Program-made: the position numbers and the translations under genes
Notes under the pieces: generated by a model
Database searches by the model: none
What the model was told of the DNA's origin: nothing
Seen by the model: the letters and a program-made list of their open reading frames with translations, nothing else
Shown: in pieces, positions 31,940 to 43,330 of the stretch
Numbering within the stretch: position 1 is the first letter of the stretch
Layout: each line of letters starts with the position of its first letter
Assembly (NCBI RefSeq): GCF_036884655.1
Contig: NC_088340.1
Coordinates: 28,346,001-28,410,000 of the forward strand
Source: Musa acuminata AAA Group
Lineage: Eukaryota; Streptophyta; Magnoliopsida; Zingiberales; Musaceae
Reading direction: 5' to 3'
Length of the DNA: 64,000 nt

Positions 31940-34900
31940 ATCTCCCCCTTTTTGATGATGACAACCACTTGATGACGGAGTTAACCTTAACTTCCGGAGT
32001 TTAAATAAACTCCCCCTATCAATATGCCATATTGATAGAACCTTAAATTCAAACTGAATTCAAGTCATTGCAATATTCATCATGAATACTTGCAGCACAT
32101 CATCATGAACATATTCATAAAACTTATGCATCACATATCATGTCATTAACATACTTCTCCCCCTTTGTCATCAACAAAAAGGAGAAGTACCACAATCAAG
32201 TATTTGTTATATGGGTTCAACTTATTGCATGAAAAACATAATATTAAATTTTTATCATCATGCAATCTAGCAGTTTTACAGCATTTTAGAACTTGCAAGC
32301 TAGCAATTTAGAGATGTTCAAGAAAGCAACTCTTGCTTCCTGAAATTTGCAAGTTTTATAAGCTAGCAAATTCAAATATATGCAAGTTGGCATATTTGCT
32401 TTTCTTGAGATAAGCACGATAGCACATTTTTGCATTTTCTTGATGTTTCAAGGTAGCAATTCTCAGTGATGTTCAAGATAGCAATTTCTTCTCTTTTGAG
32501 AAGTGCAATTTTTGCTTCCTTCTTGAATTGTGTAAGCTAGCTATCTCCCCTTTTGTCATTGTCAAAAAAGAAGGGAAAAACCCTTTACATCAATTTCTAA
32601 ATCATGACAAAGGTAAGTAATCATTCTTATTTGTGCATCATTATAGTTTCAATGCACAAATTCATTAACATTACATTTCATTTTTTTATGCACAATACCG
32701 AAAAATCAATCATCATTATGAGCATATCAAACATGATATTCAAGCATTCATGATATATCATTTTGGCAACATGATCATAGCTATTCAAATGATGGTATCT
32801 AAATGTCAAAATTCATTACATCCTATCATGCATGATCATTAACTTCTCATTTGTATTTCATACATTATTTCATTTCATCTCATAAGGAATATCAAGAAGA
32901 GTTATTGGGTGATGAGATAAATATTTTATGAATACACGGAATTGTATAAAAATCATATCATAAGTGTTTCATGTATTCATATTATCACATGAAGCATACA
33001 ACAATGCAAAGAAATCATGTCATGAAGAATATTAATGTGAAAATTCAGCAAAGATCACATGATACAATCACAAAGCATGATATAATTATGTGATATATCA
33101 TGAGATGATAATTTATCATATCAATGAAAGATATCAATTGTTAAACATGATATGATAATAGTCTCAAAATTTTCAATTTGTGATACATGTGATACATTAC
33201 GATACACTAAAAACTATAATGTGATGCTTTTAAGGATATCAACCTATTTTTGATACAAAGCATGGCAAGAGCAATTATATTACAAGTTTTCTAAGTTTTG
33301 CATTTTTTTTGCTTCTTTCGAAATAGCAATTCTTTGCTTCTCTTTATATTGCAAGATTTGTAATTCATTGGTAGTGTTTATGATAGCAAGTTCTTTCAAT
33401 GAAATGATCGAGCTAGCAAATTTTTCTTCCTTTGAAATATGCAGGCTAGTAAACTAACTCCCCCTTTATCATTATCGAAAAGAAGGGAGAACTCAATGGC
33501 TAAAAATTTCAACCATTCAACAAGCCAAATATGCAAAGAATTCATGAAAGATATCAATAAGGATCAATTCATGAATACCAAAGATATGATTCATGGTTCA
33601 TTAAAATTCTTCTTAACAAGTTCACGATCAAGATTCATATAATTCATAATAAAGCAAATTGATGTACAATCATCACACAAGACATACAAGGCAAAGAAAT
33701 CTTGTTATTTCTATATTATGAAATATATGATATCAAGGCTCATGATTCATTTGAAAAGATATAGCACAAAGAGCAAATTGAAACATTCTTATCAAGATCA
33801 TATTTTACAAGAAATTTCAAGAATCAAATATCAAGTAATCATCATGTTTCTTCAAAATTCTTAAGTCAAGAAGTCAAGGTAAAGTTCATGATTCGGTTAA
33901 AACAGAATTTCATTCAAGTTAATTAAAAAAAAAATCATAATCAAATCATCATTTTTGAGATTCATAACATGAATAACGTTATTACTATTTCATCAAACTC
34001 AATTTCGAGATTCACACAATATCATGAAATCATTAATCTCGATAAGATGGGAAAAGCATTTTCTTTTTAAGTGATTCTTTTAACACATCATAAAAAAAAC
34101 TTATTTATAATTCAAGTGATTTACAAGATATCATAAATGAATTTATCACTTGTATTTCATCAAAATCGAGAACTCTAGAGATAGAAAATGATTGAAGCAT
34201 TTAACATGATTGAAGCATGATTCATATTTAAAATGTATCTTATGTCGTAAATACGAATCAAGCATTTGTCAAATCTGAAATCATCCTCAAAATTACATTC
34301 AATAAATTCATATATGACAAGCATAGATTTATTGAAAAATCAATAAGATAGAGGATTACATTTTATTTTTATAAATTTCTATTCATGTGATTTGCTTCTT
34401 ATGACATGCCTTTGCTTTTAAAAAAAATGTCAACATTCAAGATAGAAAGGTAAATTTCATAAAATAAATTATCAAGCATGATTCCATGATAACATCCTTT
34501 TAATATCTTGATATTCATTATCAAGTATGATTTCAAAAAGTATGTTCAAGAGAAATCATTAAGACCAAATGCATGATACACTCATTTATTTTTAAAATAT
34601 TCATCATGTTTATTTTCATGAGATTCACAAGATTAGTAAAATAAATTCATTAATCTCAATAGGATATAAAATTCATTCCCATTTCATACAATTGATTTCA
34701 TGTGAGGGTGTTCAAGTCTTTTTGTGAAAACATTGTATCATCATTTAAAGTCAAAACATAAGTTTCGTCATAAAGCCATCAAGACCAAACACATCAAAAA
34801 TAAAACATCATGATATCACATCTATCATCAAAAGACTATTAAGAAATTCATACATAGATGTACATGCACTATGTCATCTTAATATGTCATGAGAATGTCA

Positions 34901-35246
34901 TCTTAATTCGTCATAAAAATGATTAAACCAAAAACATGTTAATCCAAAATGAGAGTATCAAATCAACATTTACTTCAAAAACTCATGCATGACATAAAAT
35001 CATCAAAATACACATGCATGGATTAATCCTAAGCATTATCACATATCATATAACTATCATCCATAATGTTGCATACATCATTCAACATTTCAAAACATAA
35101 CATGCATGAAACCTTAGCAATATACTTTTCATGATCAAATTTTTAATTTTTTCAAAGATGCTAAAAAGAAAAACATGATATAATTTTTGAAAAACAATTT
35201 TTTATTTCCTATTCCTACTATCTAAATTAAGAACTCATGAAAAACT
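31940..35246 (-). other. F AT-rich tail replacing pol
   Basis: These 3.3 kb show no pol motif on either strand. Minus-strand polypurine tracts occur at about 31941-31954, 32011-32020, 32157-32168, 32544-32553 and 33461-33470. Degenerate units with GCAAGCTAGCAA recur at 32270-32560, and CATGATATCA-like words recur throughout. The open frame at 33439-33642 looks accidental. Composition is very AT-rich and close to the tail of E. Confidence 0.8.
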
Positions 35247-36191
35247 TCAAGTAATTTCAAAATAATTCAAGAGAGTTGAGTTACTTACTTTGTAGTTGAA
35301 GCCCGTCAAAGCCCAATTCGCTGTTTCACCTTTGGAAGTTCTTGATTCATCCTTGGTTGCCTTCCTTTTCTTTGGCCTCTTCCTCCATTCAAGTTCATTG
35401 TTTATTTTAGATTTTTGTTTAATAAACTTATTAAGATTTAGTGTTCGAAGTTCAAGTTCATCATTGTCCTCATCACTTGAGTTATCGCTCAAGTGGTATT
35501 CTTTTGTCCGGGGTTCCAAATCCTTCCTGTTCTTTGGAAGGTGGTTCAAGTGTTCATTGTGTTCATCATATGCATTGCGCACCATTTCATATGTCATCAA
35601 TGAGCCGATAAGTTCTTCAAGTGAAAAAATATTTAAATCTTTTGTTTCTTGTATTGTCGTTACTTTTGATTCCAAAGATTTAGAAAGTGATCGTAAAACT
35701 TTACTAACAAGTTCAAAATTCGAGAAACATTTGCCAAGAGCTTGTAAACCATTGACGACATCCGTAAAACGGGTGTACATGTCAACAATGGTTTCGCTCG
35801 GCTTCAATCGAAAAAGCTCGAAATCATGCATTAAAATGTTGATTTTCGAATCTTTAACTCTAGAAGTGCCTTCGTGTGTGATTTCAAAAGTGTGCCATAT
35901 GTCGAAAGCTGTTTCGCACAAAGAAACCCGATTGAACTCATTTTTGTCCAAAGCGCAAAATAAGGCATTCATAGCCTTTGCGTTTAAAGAAAAATACTTC
36001 TTCTCCAAATCCGACCATTCGTTCATCGGTTTAGAGGGAAGTTGAAAACCATTTTCAACAATATTCCATATATCCAAATTCATAGAAATCAAGAAAACTC
36101 TCATTCGAGTTTTCCAATAAGTGTAGTCCAATCCGTTAAACAACGGTGGACGAACAACCGAAAAGCCCTCTTGAAAGCCATGAAGAGCCAT
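35247..36191 (-). CDS. gag: F gag, 314 residues, intact and lacking a zinc knuckle
   Basis: It starts at 36191 (MALHGFQEG) and keeps all capsid blocks seen in C: PPLFNGLDYTYWKTRMR, NAKAMNALFCALDKNEFN, THEGTSRVKDSK, VDMYTRFTDVVNGL and LEELIGSLMTYEM. After the acidic SDNSSDEDNDE region, the Lys-rich part runs straight into KKRKATKDESRTSKGE, so the CYEC...GH...C knuckle is absent. The last residues after GFNYK are not related to the C gag. No stop interrupts it. It probably forms particles with full-length Gag from partners; that is inference. The end overlaps GTAAGT, a splice-donor-like hexamer. Confidence 0.92.
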   Translation of the reverse strand: MALHGFQEGFSVVRPPLFNGLDYTYWKTRMRVFLISMNLDIWNIVENGFQLPSKPMNEWSDLEKKYFSLNAKAMNALFCALDKNEFNRVSLCETAFDIWHTFEITHEGTSRVKDSKINILMHDFELFRLKPSETIVDMYTRFTDVVNGLQALGKCFSNFELVSKVLRSLSKSLESKVTTIQETKDLNIFSLEELIGSLMTYEMVRNAYDEHNEHLNHLPKNRKDLEPRTKEYHLSDNSSDEDNDELELRTLNLNKFIKQKSKINNELEWRKRPKKRKATKDESRTSKGETANWALTGFNYKVSNSTLLNYFEIT

Positions 36192-36227
36192 TTCACTCGG
36201 GTGTAAATTTGAAATGAGAAATACCGG

Positions 36228-36239
36228 GCTTTGATACCA
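36228..36239 (-). other. Primer-binding site of F
   Basis: The minus strand reads TGGTATCAAAGC, two bases from the 5' LTR end. Confidence 0.9.
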
Positions 36240-36241
36240 AT

Positions 36242-37790
36242 TGTTAAGATCAGAGCGGCACTAAGAGGGGGGGGTGAATTAGTGCAGCGGATTAAAACTT
36301 CGATTTTGGAAAAATCTTTCGTACGATAAAAAATCAAACTTGAAAAGCTTAATAACTTAGAAGCATATGGAAGCGTAGTGACTAAGTAAAGTAGTTTGCA
36401 GTATGTAAATAGCAAGAATAAAATGCAAACCAGAGAAGACGATAGTTTATAGTGGTTCGGTCAATCATGACCTACATCCACTCCTCCGATTCCTCTTTCG
36501 TCGAGGCCATCGGCATCTACTAATGATCTTCCTTTACTAGGCAAAGATCAACCTCCTTCTTACACCCCTCTTACAACTTTTTACAAGTGGTTCACCCTTT
36601 TACAAAGATTTCAATGAAAAGAAAGGAGGAGAATACTCAAGCTATTGAAAACAAGACTTTTCCTAAAGCTTTTCTCAACTTCTAGCTTCTCAAAAGGTTG
36701 TAATCTCAACTGAGATTTGAGGGGTATTTATAGGCCTCAAGAGGATTCAAATTTGGGCTCCAAAATTTGAATTCTCTTTGGTTTCCGAGGCCAACGATGC
36801 CACCGCCTGTCAGTGTCTGACACTGACAGTGGACTGGCGGTGCCACTGCCCAGTCAAGCAGTGCCACCGCCTAGTCTAGGCGGTGCCACCGCCTAGGCCA
36901 ATTTAGCTCATTGGTTGGGCTCTAAACTTGGCCCAAACTAATCCGAACTCGGGCCCAATTAGCCCCTACTTGGGTTATAGGATTAACACCTAATCCTAAC
37001 CCTAATTAATATGCTAACTATGAATTTAAAGACATTTTCTAAGCTATTACAAAGTCCGTAAGTCAAGACTTCTTTCGGCGAGCTTCCGGTGGTCTTCCGA
37101 TAAACTCTCGGAAACCATTCTGCGGACTCCCGGCAAGCTCCTAGACTTCACGATTTGATCGTGGCGAGTTCCAATGAGCTTCTTCGGCCAGCTTCGATCT
37201 TTCTCGGCGAGCTCTATGAACTTCCAACGAACCTTCCGGTGAGCTTTCGAAAAACCCTTCGGCAAGCTCCGTACTTATTCTTGGCTAGTTCCGGCAGCAT
37301 TCCCGACGAACCTTCGGACTTCATTCGAACTCTCAAACTCGCAACGAATCCTTCGTGCTTGACTCCGACACTTTGTTTTGCTTTATGTCTTCGTCATTAT
37401 CGTAGTTAATCTTGCACACACAAGCAAAAACTCTACTCCGATCTAGACAATTATTACAACGCGAATTGACATTCTGTTGCCCGGCACGTCATTGGTTGGC
37501 GCTTCGTCTGATTCTTCAGCGCATCGTCTTCTCTTGCGGCTTGTTACCCAATCGGCGGTTGACCTCCGCAACCCCGATATCCTTGGCACAATTCCGCTCT
37601 CCTTGGCCCGATGCCTGATGTCCGAAGCCTTCTGCCGTCCAATATCCTGACATGATATCCTCCGACGCAACGTTAATTCCTCCTGCGTTAACTGTCTAAT
37701 CCTGATCGAGTAGACCTGCATCACTCAAAATACATTTTAAATTATAAACACATATCAAGTAGTTTTATCATCAAAATATGAGATTCAACA
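36242..37790 (-). repeat. F 5' LTR (1549 bp)
   Basis: The same LTR as 30394-31939. It has 8 G (36267-36274), a 10-bp insertion near 36362-36375, a different arrangement of palindrome units (36795-36895), a TATA box at 36725-36733, and ends at 37790 before the TTAGT duplication. Confidence 0.95.
36725..36733 (-). promoter_or_regulatory. TATA box in F 5' LTR
   Basis: CTATAAATA on the minus strand. F is the copy whose promoter and gag both look intact. Confidence 0.7.
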
Positions 37791-37795
37791 TTAGT

Positions 37796-37826
37796 TTGGT
37801 GGTACTATTATCTAGGAGACTATGTC
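37796..37826 (-). repeat. E 3' LTR, piece 2 (between F and D2)
   Basis: A 31-bp remnant, TTGGTGGTACTATTATCTAG and the next 11 bases, joins the F insertion to the D2 insertion. It ends in ATGTC, the left duplication of D2. Confidence 0.85.
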
Positions 37827-39321
37827 TGCTAGTCATAAGTGCCCAACAAGCCAATCACGTGAGTGATGGCACGTGTGACTTGATACAGAATCTTTTTGCT
37901 TATTATATTTTGGCGTATATCACTTTATAACTATTGCATAAATGCATATATATTGTGATGTCCTTGGATTTGTGCAATGGGAATCGGATCGTGATGAGAT
38001 CACGATAATGAGATCGATTCACCTTTAAACACATATCCTAAATAATCCCGGTCATAGGTTACTCGAGAGGGACATCGTGATAACCGGATAGACTGGTGTG
38101 CTGTATACCCGTCCATATGATGGATGCAGCTGGTCTCATAGCTGCTCGTGTAGGGACACTAGGGATACAGTACAGGTGCTTATTGGAGAATGAGTTCACT
38201 GATTGATCCGCTTACGGAATGCTGGATGGTTGATGATGCCTTATTGTCAGACAACGATTCCGTAGTCCTAGTGGTGTATCTGGTTCTTAGACTTGAGACA
38301 CCAAGGATGTCCTGTATGAGTGCTCCACTCTTTGATACCAGACTTATAGGTTTGGCTGTTCCCAGATCTAGTACAGCTGGTCATTGGGAGTGGTAGTCGA
38401 CCTTACGAGGGCTATTGAGTGTCGATAGAGGATCATCCACTCTCGGTATCATGAGAGGAATATCCCATGTGTTCTTGCTCAGACAAATCCCTGGCCAGGG
38501 TCATTCGGGTTGAGAGAGAAAGAGTTCTCCGGGAGAATCCGATTAGAGCGAGACTCAAGTAGAAACCGTATGGGTCTGACAGCACCATGCTCGATATACG
38601 GTCTCTGGGATATTAGATGGATGAGGGACTATAGGTACATGGTAACTGAGGACAGACAGGTCCAATGGATTGGATTCCCCTGTATCGTCTGGGGACTACG
38701 GCGTAGTGGCCTAGTACTTCCGTAGTCGATGAGTCGAGTGAATTATTACAGAGATAATAATTCACTTAGTTAGAAGGAGTTCTGACAGGTATGACTCACG
38801 GCCAGCTCGATATTGGGCCTAGAGGGTCACACACATATGGTAGGCATTGCGATGAGTAGAGGTTCGGATATGAGATATCCGACGGAGCCCTTGTCTTATT
38901 GGATGCAGATCCAATACCCACTAGGGAAAGGACCCATTAGGGTTTTGACACGGGATCTCTATAAATAGGAGGGATTCACAGCCTCATAGGCTAGAGTCTT
39001 TGCTTGCCCTTCCTATTCTCCTCTCCCTCTCCACCTCAGAGTAGGCCTGGAGTTTTGAGGAGCGTCGTCGCAACCCTGCTGTGTGGATCACCGCTAGAGA
39101 GGAGGACGCTTGACCTCCTTCACCCTCTCCTAAGGATCTGCAAGGAAACAGGGATATACGATCTCCCTAGGTAACACAATCTCTATACGCAGTTTTGTGT
39201 TTTGCGGATTTTTGCGCACCAATCTTCGCACGACGATGAACATCTTTTTGGGAATCGGGGATTTTTGTTTTCTTGTTCTTCCGCTGCGCATATGATGTCG
39301 CCCCCCTATGATTTCCCAACA
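37827..39321 (+). repeat. D2: solo LTR of the D family with intact target duplication
   Basis: It starts TGCTAGTCATAAG and ends ATTTCCCAACA, as in the D1 LTR but on the other strand. ATGTC flanks both sides (37822-37826 and 39322-39326), and the empty site is visible in the other E LTR near 43864-43875. Solo LTRs arise by recombination between the two LTRs of one element. A TATA box lies at 38960-38967. Open frames inside are not credible genes. Confidence 0.95.
38960..38967 (+). promoter_or_regulatory. TATA box in solo LTR D2
   Basis: TATAAATA in GATCTCTATAAATAGGAG, matching the box of the D1 LTR. Confidence 0.6.
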
Positions 39322-40197
39322 ATGTCTGGGTGGTACCACTGCCTGACACAATCTCAGATATTGTGCCACGAAGGTTCCACTTATTGAGTCACTATTTGGA
39401 CCTTTCACTTGGCCCAATATAGTCCATACATGGTCCCAACTAGCCCCTAATTGAGTTGGCCCAATTCCAACCCAATTATGTGCTAACTATGAAATTTAAG
39501 GCATACACTAAGCTAAATAAGTCCAGTTTCTTCCGACAAGCTTCCGGTGATCTTCCGGTGAACTTTCGACAATGTTCCAATAGACTCCCGACAAGCTCCT
39601 GGACTTCACGACGATCTTCTTGGTGAGTTCCGATAAGATTCTTTGGCAAGCTCCTGGACTTCTTGGTCAATTCCAATAGAACTTTCGATGAATGTTCGTA
39701 CTTCCGACGAACTCTCGAACTCCCAACGAAATCTTGTTCTCGACTCTAGGACTTCATTTTGCTTTATGCCTTGATCGCTATCATAGTTAATCCTGCACAC
39801 TTAAAACCTACTTCGATCTAGATAATTTTTATAAAGCAAATCAACTGTTGTCCGGCATGTCATTGGTTCATCGGTGTTTCATCCGAGTCTTCGGCGCATC
39901 GCCCTCTCTTGCGGCCTATTGCCCAATCGGTCAATTGACCTCCACAATATGATATCCTTGGTGTAATTTCTACTCTTCTTGGCCCAGTGCCCGAACTCAT
40001 GGCCCGAAGCCTTCTGTCGATACGTCGACCGATCCTCTGGCTCGATGTCCAATCTTCTAATATGTTCTACTCCGGCCCAATATGATTCTTCCTGCTTTGA
40101 TTGTCTTTCCAGATCGAAGCTTCCTACGTTACTCAAAACACAGATCAAATCATAAACACTATCAATTGGTTTCATCATCAAAATCTGAGACTCAACA
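39322..40197 (-). repeat. E 3' LTR, piece 3
   Basis: It continues the E LTR from the D2 duplication to the LTR start on the minus strand (TGTTGAGTCTCAG at 40197). It aligns with 43868-44813 of the 5' LTR and includes a TTCCGGTGA array near 39530-39560. Confidence 0.92.
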
Positions 40198-42294
40198 TTC
40201 TCCCCCTTTTTGATGACGGAGTTAACCTTAACTCCCCCTATCAATATGCTGTATTGATAGAACTCTTGGATTCAAAAATTCAAGCAACATGTCATCATAA
40301 AATCATGCATAACATCATCATATTTCTCCCCCTTTGTCATCAACAAAAAGAAGAAATGCAACTTTCAAGATTTAGATATATATGTTGAGGAATTTAGCAA
40401 ATTTCCCATCACTTTACAATATGTATAATCACCAAATCATTACTAATTTTAAAGATGTCCAAAATTTTACATCATTTTATAATATGCAAGCTATCAATTT
40501 GGCAAGTGTTACTTCTTTTTGAAGTATAAAAGCTAACAAGTTTTTGAAAAGAATGAAAGATAGTAAGCTAGCAAGATAGCAATGCATCATTTTAGAATAT
40601 GCAAGCTAGCAAATTTTATATCATTTTAGAGAATGCAAGCTAGCAAATTTTACACATATGAAGGTTGATAAAATTTGTCTCTTTTGAGATGAGCAAACTT
40701 TTTGCTTCTCTTTAGATGTGCAAGTTAACAAATTTATCTCTCCCTTTGTCATTGTAAAAAAAAGGGAACAATATAATTTTATAATTCTTTTTTCCCTTTA
40801 CAATAATTTTCAAATCATGATAAGGGTAAAGTATCAATCTTTTACTTCAATATGTTTGTACATCATTATAGTTTCAAATTAAAACATGCGCAATTTCAAT
40901 ACCTTACATTTCATCCTTCATGCATGATACTAAAAATAAATCATCACTATGGGCATATCATATATGATACTCAAGCATTCATGATATATAATTTTATCAA
41001 AAGAAATCATAGTATTGCATGCATCATTCTAAATCATAAATATTTCACATCATGATGGTATTAAAATGTTAAATTTCATTACATTGTATCATGCATGATC
41101 ATAAATTCTCATTTGTATGTATCAACATAATATCATGAGTATTTCATGCATAATTTCATATCATTACATGAAGAATATAAAGAAAAATTAATTGGGTGAT
41201 GAGATAAACACTTCATAAACACAAGAAATTATACATAAAAATCATATCATGAAAGATAAAATATCGAAGATTATGAAGGATTAAGTCATGAATACTAAAT
41301 GACATGATTTATCTTGATAACTCTCCCTTTTAGTAAATACAAAAATGAAACATAGGAGTTCGAAAATAAGATCTTGATTCATAGAAAATTTTCAAGTATC
41401 AATATCAAGAATTCAAGATCATGATAAAAACATTCCTATAGTAAAAGGTGTCATAAGAGAACAGATCTCGATTCATATATAATATATTTTAATTTATTAT
41501 GAATCATAATATTATAATTCTAAAAAATCATGATTCATTTGGATAGTAGATAGCAAAAAGAAACATTGAGGATAAAAGATCTCGATTCATATAGGGTAAA
41601 TCTCAAGTTATAAATATCGAGAAATCAAGATAAAAATTATGGTTAGATGAAACTCATCTAAATTCAAATAAACAAATCATCAAAATCACTTTCAAGAGAT
41701 TCAAAATGACATAAATAAATTTATCAATCTCTTAGTAAAAAATCGATAAGATAGAGAAACAGAAATTTTCAAGAAAAATGCTTTCCTCTTTTTAGTTGTT
41801 TTAATTCATGTGATTTATTTTATTTATGCCAAATAAAAACATGCATCAATGTTTAAAACCGAAAGTGCAAGATTTATTACGACAAAGATCAATAAGGCAT
41901 AAATCACAAAAATCATCATGCATCATTTCTAAATCTCATGCATAGTATAAAATCACCAAGCATGGTACCAAAACTTTTGATATTTTCATTACATAATTAC
42001 ATTATTATACATCATTAAATCATCAAAATTAATTTCATCAAACATAAAGCATTTTTCATCAAAATCATTTTGTTTGTTGTAGTCATGCATTTTTCTTTTT
42101 AGGTGAATATAACTTTTCATGCTTAGTTTTCCATACAAAAGCCATGCATCATCATTTATAATCAGAAGGCAATATGAAAATCATTAAGATATACATTATT
42201 ACTTCTTAAAACATATATAGAATCAATATTTTCAAAATTACTAGCATAAGAAAAGCATGATCCCCTTATATTTATTTATTTATTAATTTTTTTA
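40198..42294 (-). other. E AT-rich tail with polypurine tracts and pol trace
   Basis: No long frame is present. Minus-strand polypurine tracts lie at 40198-40210, 40233-40241, 40326-40337 and near 40738-40747. GCAAGCTAGCAA-type units recur at 40490-40660. At 42141-42157 the minus strand reads NDDAW, and flanking codons resemble the pre-integrase NDDAWLWHRRLGHASMK of C, so a decayed piece of pol survives at about 42080-42240. Confidence 0.75.
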
Positions 42295-43280
42295 CTAACT
42301 AATTAAAAAATAACTCATGAAAAGTAAAGTTATTTCAAAATAAACTAAGATGGTTTTGGTTACCTCGTCGTCCAAAGGCGTTAAGACATAGTTTGCCACA
42401 TCGCCTTTATTGGTTTGTTCCTCATCTTCGGAGGTACTCGTTTTATCCCAAAGTGCTTTCTTCTTCTTGCATTCATAACAAGTAGTTGCGTTCTTTCTAA
42501 GTTTACTTTTAATTTTTTATTATTGTTTTAAAATTTTTTTAATCTTTATTGTGAGAAGTTTAAATTCACCATCACTTGAGCTTTCGCTCGAGTGGTCTTC
42601 TTTTGTTCTAAGTGCAAAATCCTTCATGTTCTTTGGAAGGTTGTTCTCAAGTTTGTCAAATGCCACATTGGTCATTTCATAGGTCATCAAAGACGCGATA
42701 AGTTTTTTGATCAAAAAAGTATTCAAATCCTTAGCCTCTTGAATGACCATTACTTTAGAGTCCTAATTTCTAGAAAGAGATCGTAAAACTTTACTAACAA
42801 GTTCAAAATTTGAAAAACATTTGCCAAGTGCTTTTAGACTATTGACAATATATGTAAAATGGGTGTATATGTCTCCAATAATCATGCTTAGCTTCATTCG
42901 AAAAAATTCAAAATCATGCATCAAAAGATTTATCTTAGAATCTTTTACTCTACTAGTGCCTTCATGTGTGATTTTAAGAGTGTGCCAAATATCAAAAGCT
43001 ATTTCGCACATAGAAATTTGATTGAATTCATTTTTGTCTAAGGCACAAAATAGAGTATTCATAATTCTAGCATTTAAAGAAAAGTTTTCTTCTCCAAATC
43101 ATTCCATTCATTCATTAGAGTAGAAGACTTTTGAAATCTATTTTCAACAATATTCCATAAGTTTAAATCCATAGAAAGCAAGAAAACTCTCATTTTAGTT
43201 TTCCAATAAGTGTAGTCCATCCCATTGAACATAGGAGGATGAACGATTGAAAAACCCTTTTGAAATCTGAAAAGAGTCAT
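42295..43280 (-). pseudogene. gag: E gag, broken, with half a zinc knuckle
   Basis: It starts at 43280 (MTLFRFQKGFS). Capsid blocks match F: PPMFNGMDYTYWKTKMR, NTLFCALDKNEFN, THEGTSRVKDSK. A frameshift or stop lies near 43070, another stop near 42763 and two TAA near 42525. The knuckle begins CYEC and then jumps to KKKKALWDKTSTSEDEE, so the His and last Cys are gone. The frame leaves the C-type gag at DDEV, the point where F also departs, and stops at 42295-42297. Confidence 0.87.
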
Positions 43281-43316
43281 TTCTCTTGGGTGTTAAACCA
43301 AATAAGAAATAACATG

Positions 43317-43328
43317 GCTCTGATACCA
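43317..43328 (-). other. Primer-binding site of E
   Basis: TGGTATCAGAGC on the minus strand, two bases from the 5' LTR end at 43331. Confidence 0.92.
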
Positions 43329-43330
43329 AC

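Larger units (their letters stand above)
30394..37790 (-). mobile_element. F: gag-only Sirevirus-like element, structurally complete
   Basis: It has two full LTRs (1546 and 1549 bp), a primer-binding site, one uninterrupted gag frame, a long AT-rich tail and polypurine tracts. There is no protease, integrase, RT or RNase H. Perfect target duplications TTAGT lie at 30389-30393 and 37791-37795. By eye the LTRs differ by a few percent plus changes in the palindrome zone and the G run. F must have been copied by enzymes supplied in trans, so it is a non-autonomous element of the kind called TR-GAG. Confidence 0.93.

Noticed and set aside
35296..36045. 249-codon plus-strand frame opposite the F gag
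   Set aside because: A shadow of the real gag on the other strand, with no recognisable domain.
38190..38725. Two plus-strand frames of about 70 codons
   Set aside because: They lie inside solo LTR D2 and one is mirrored in the D1 LTR at 29307-29534.
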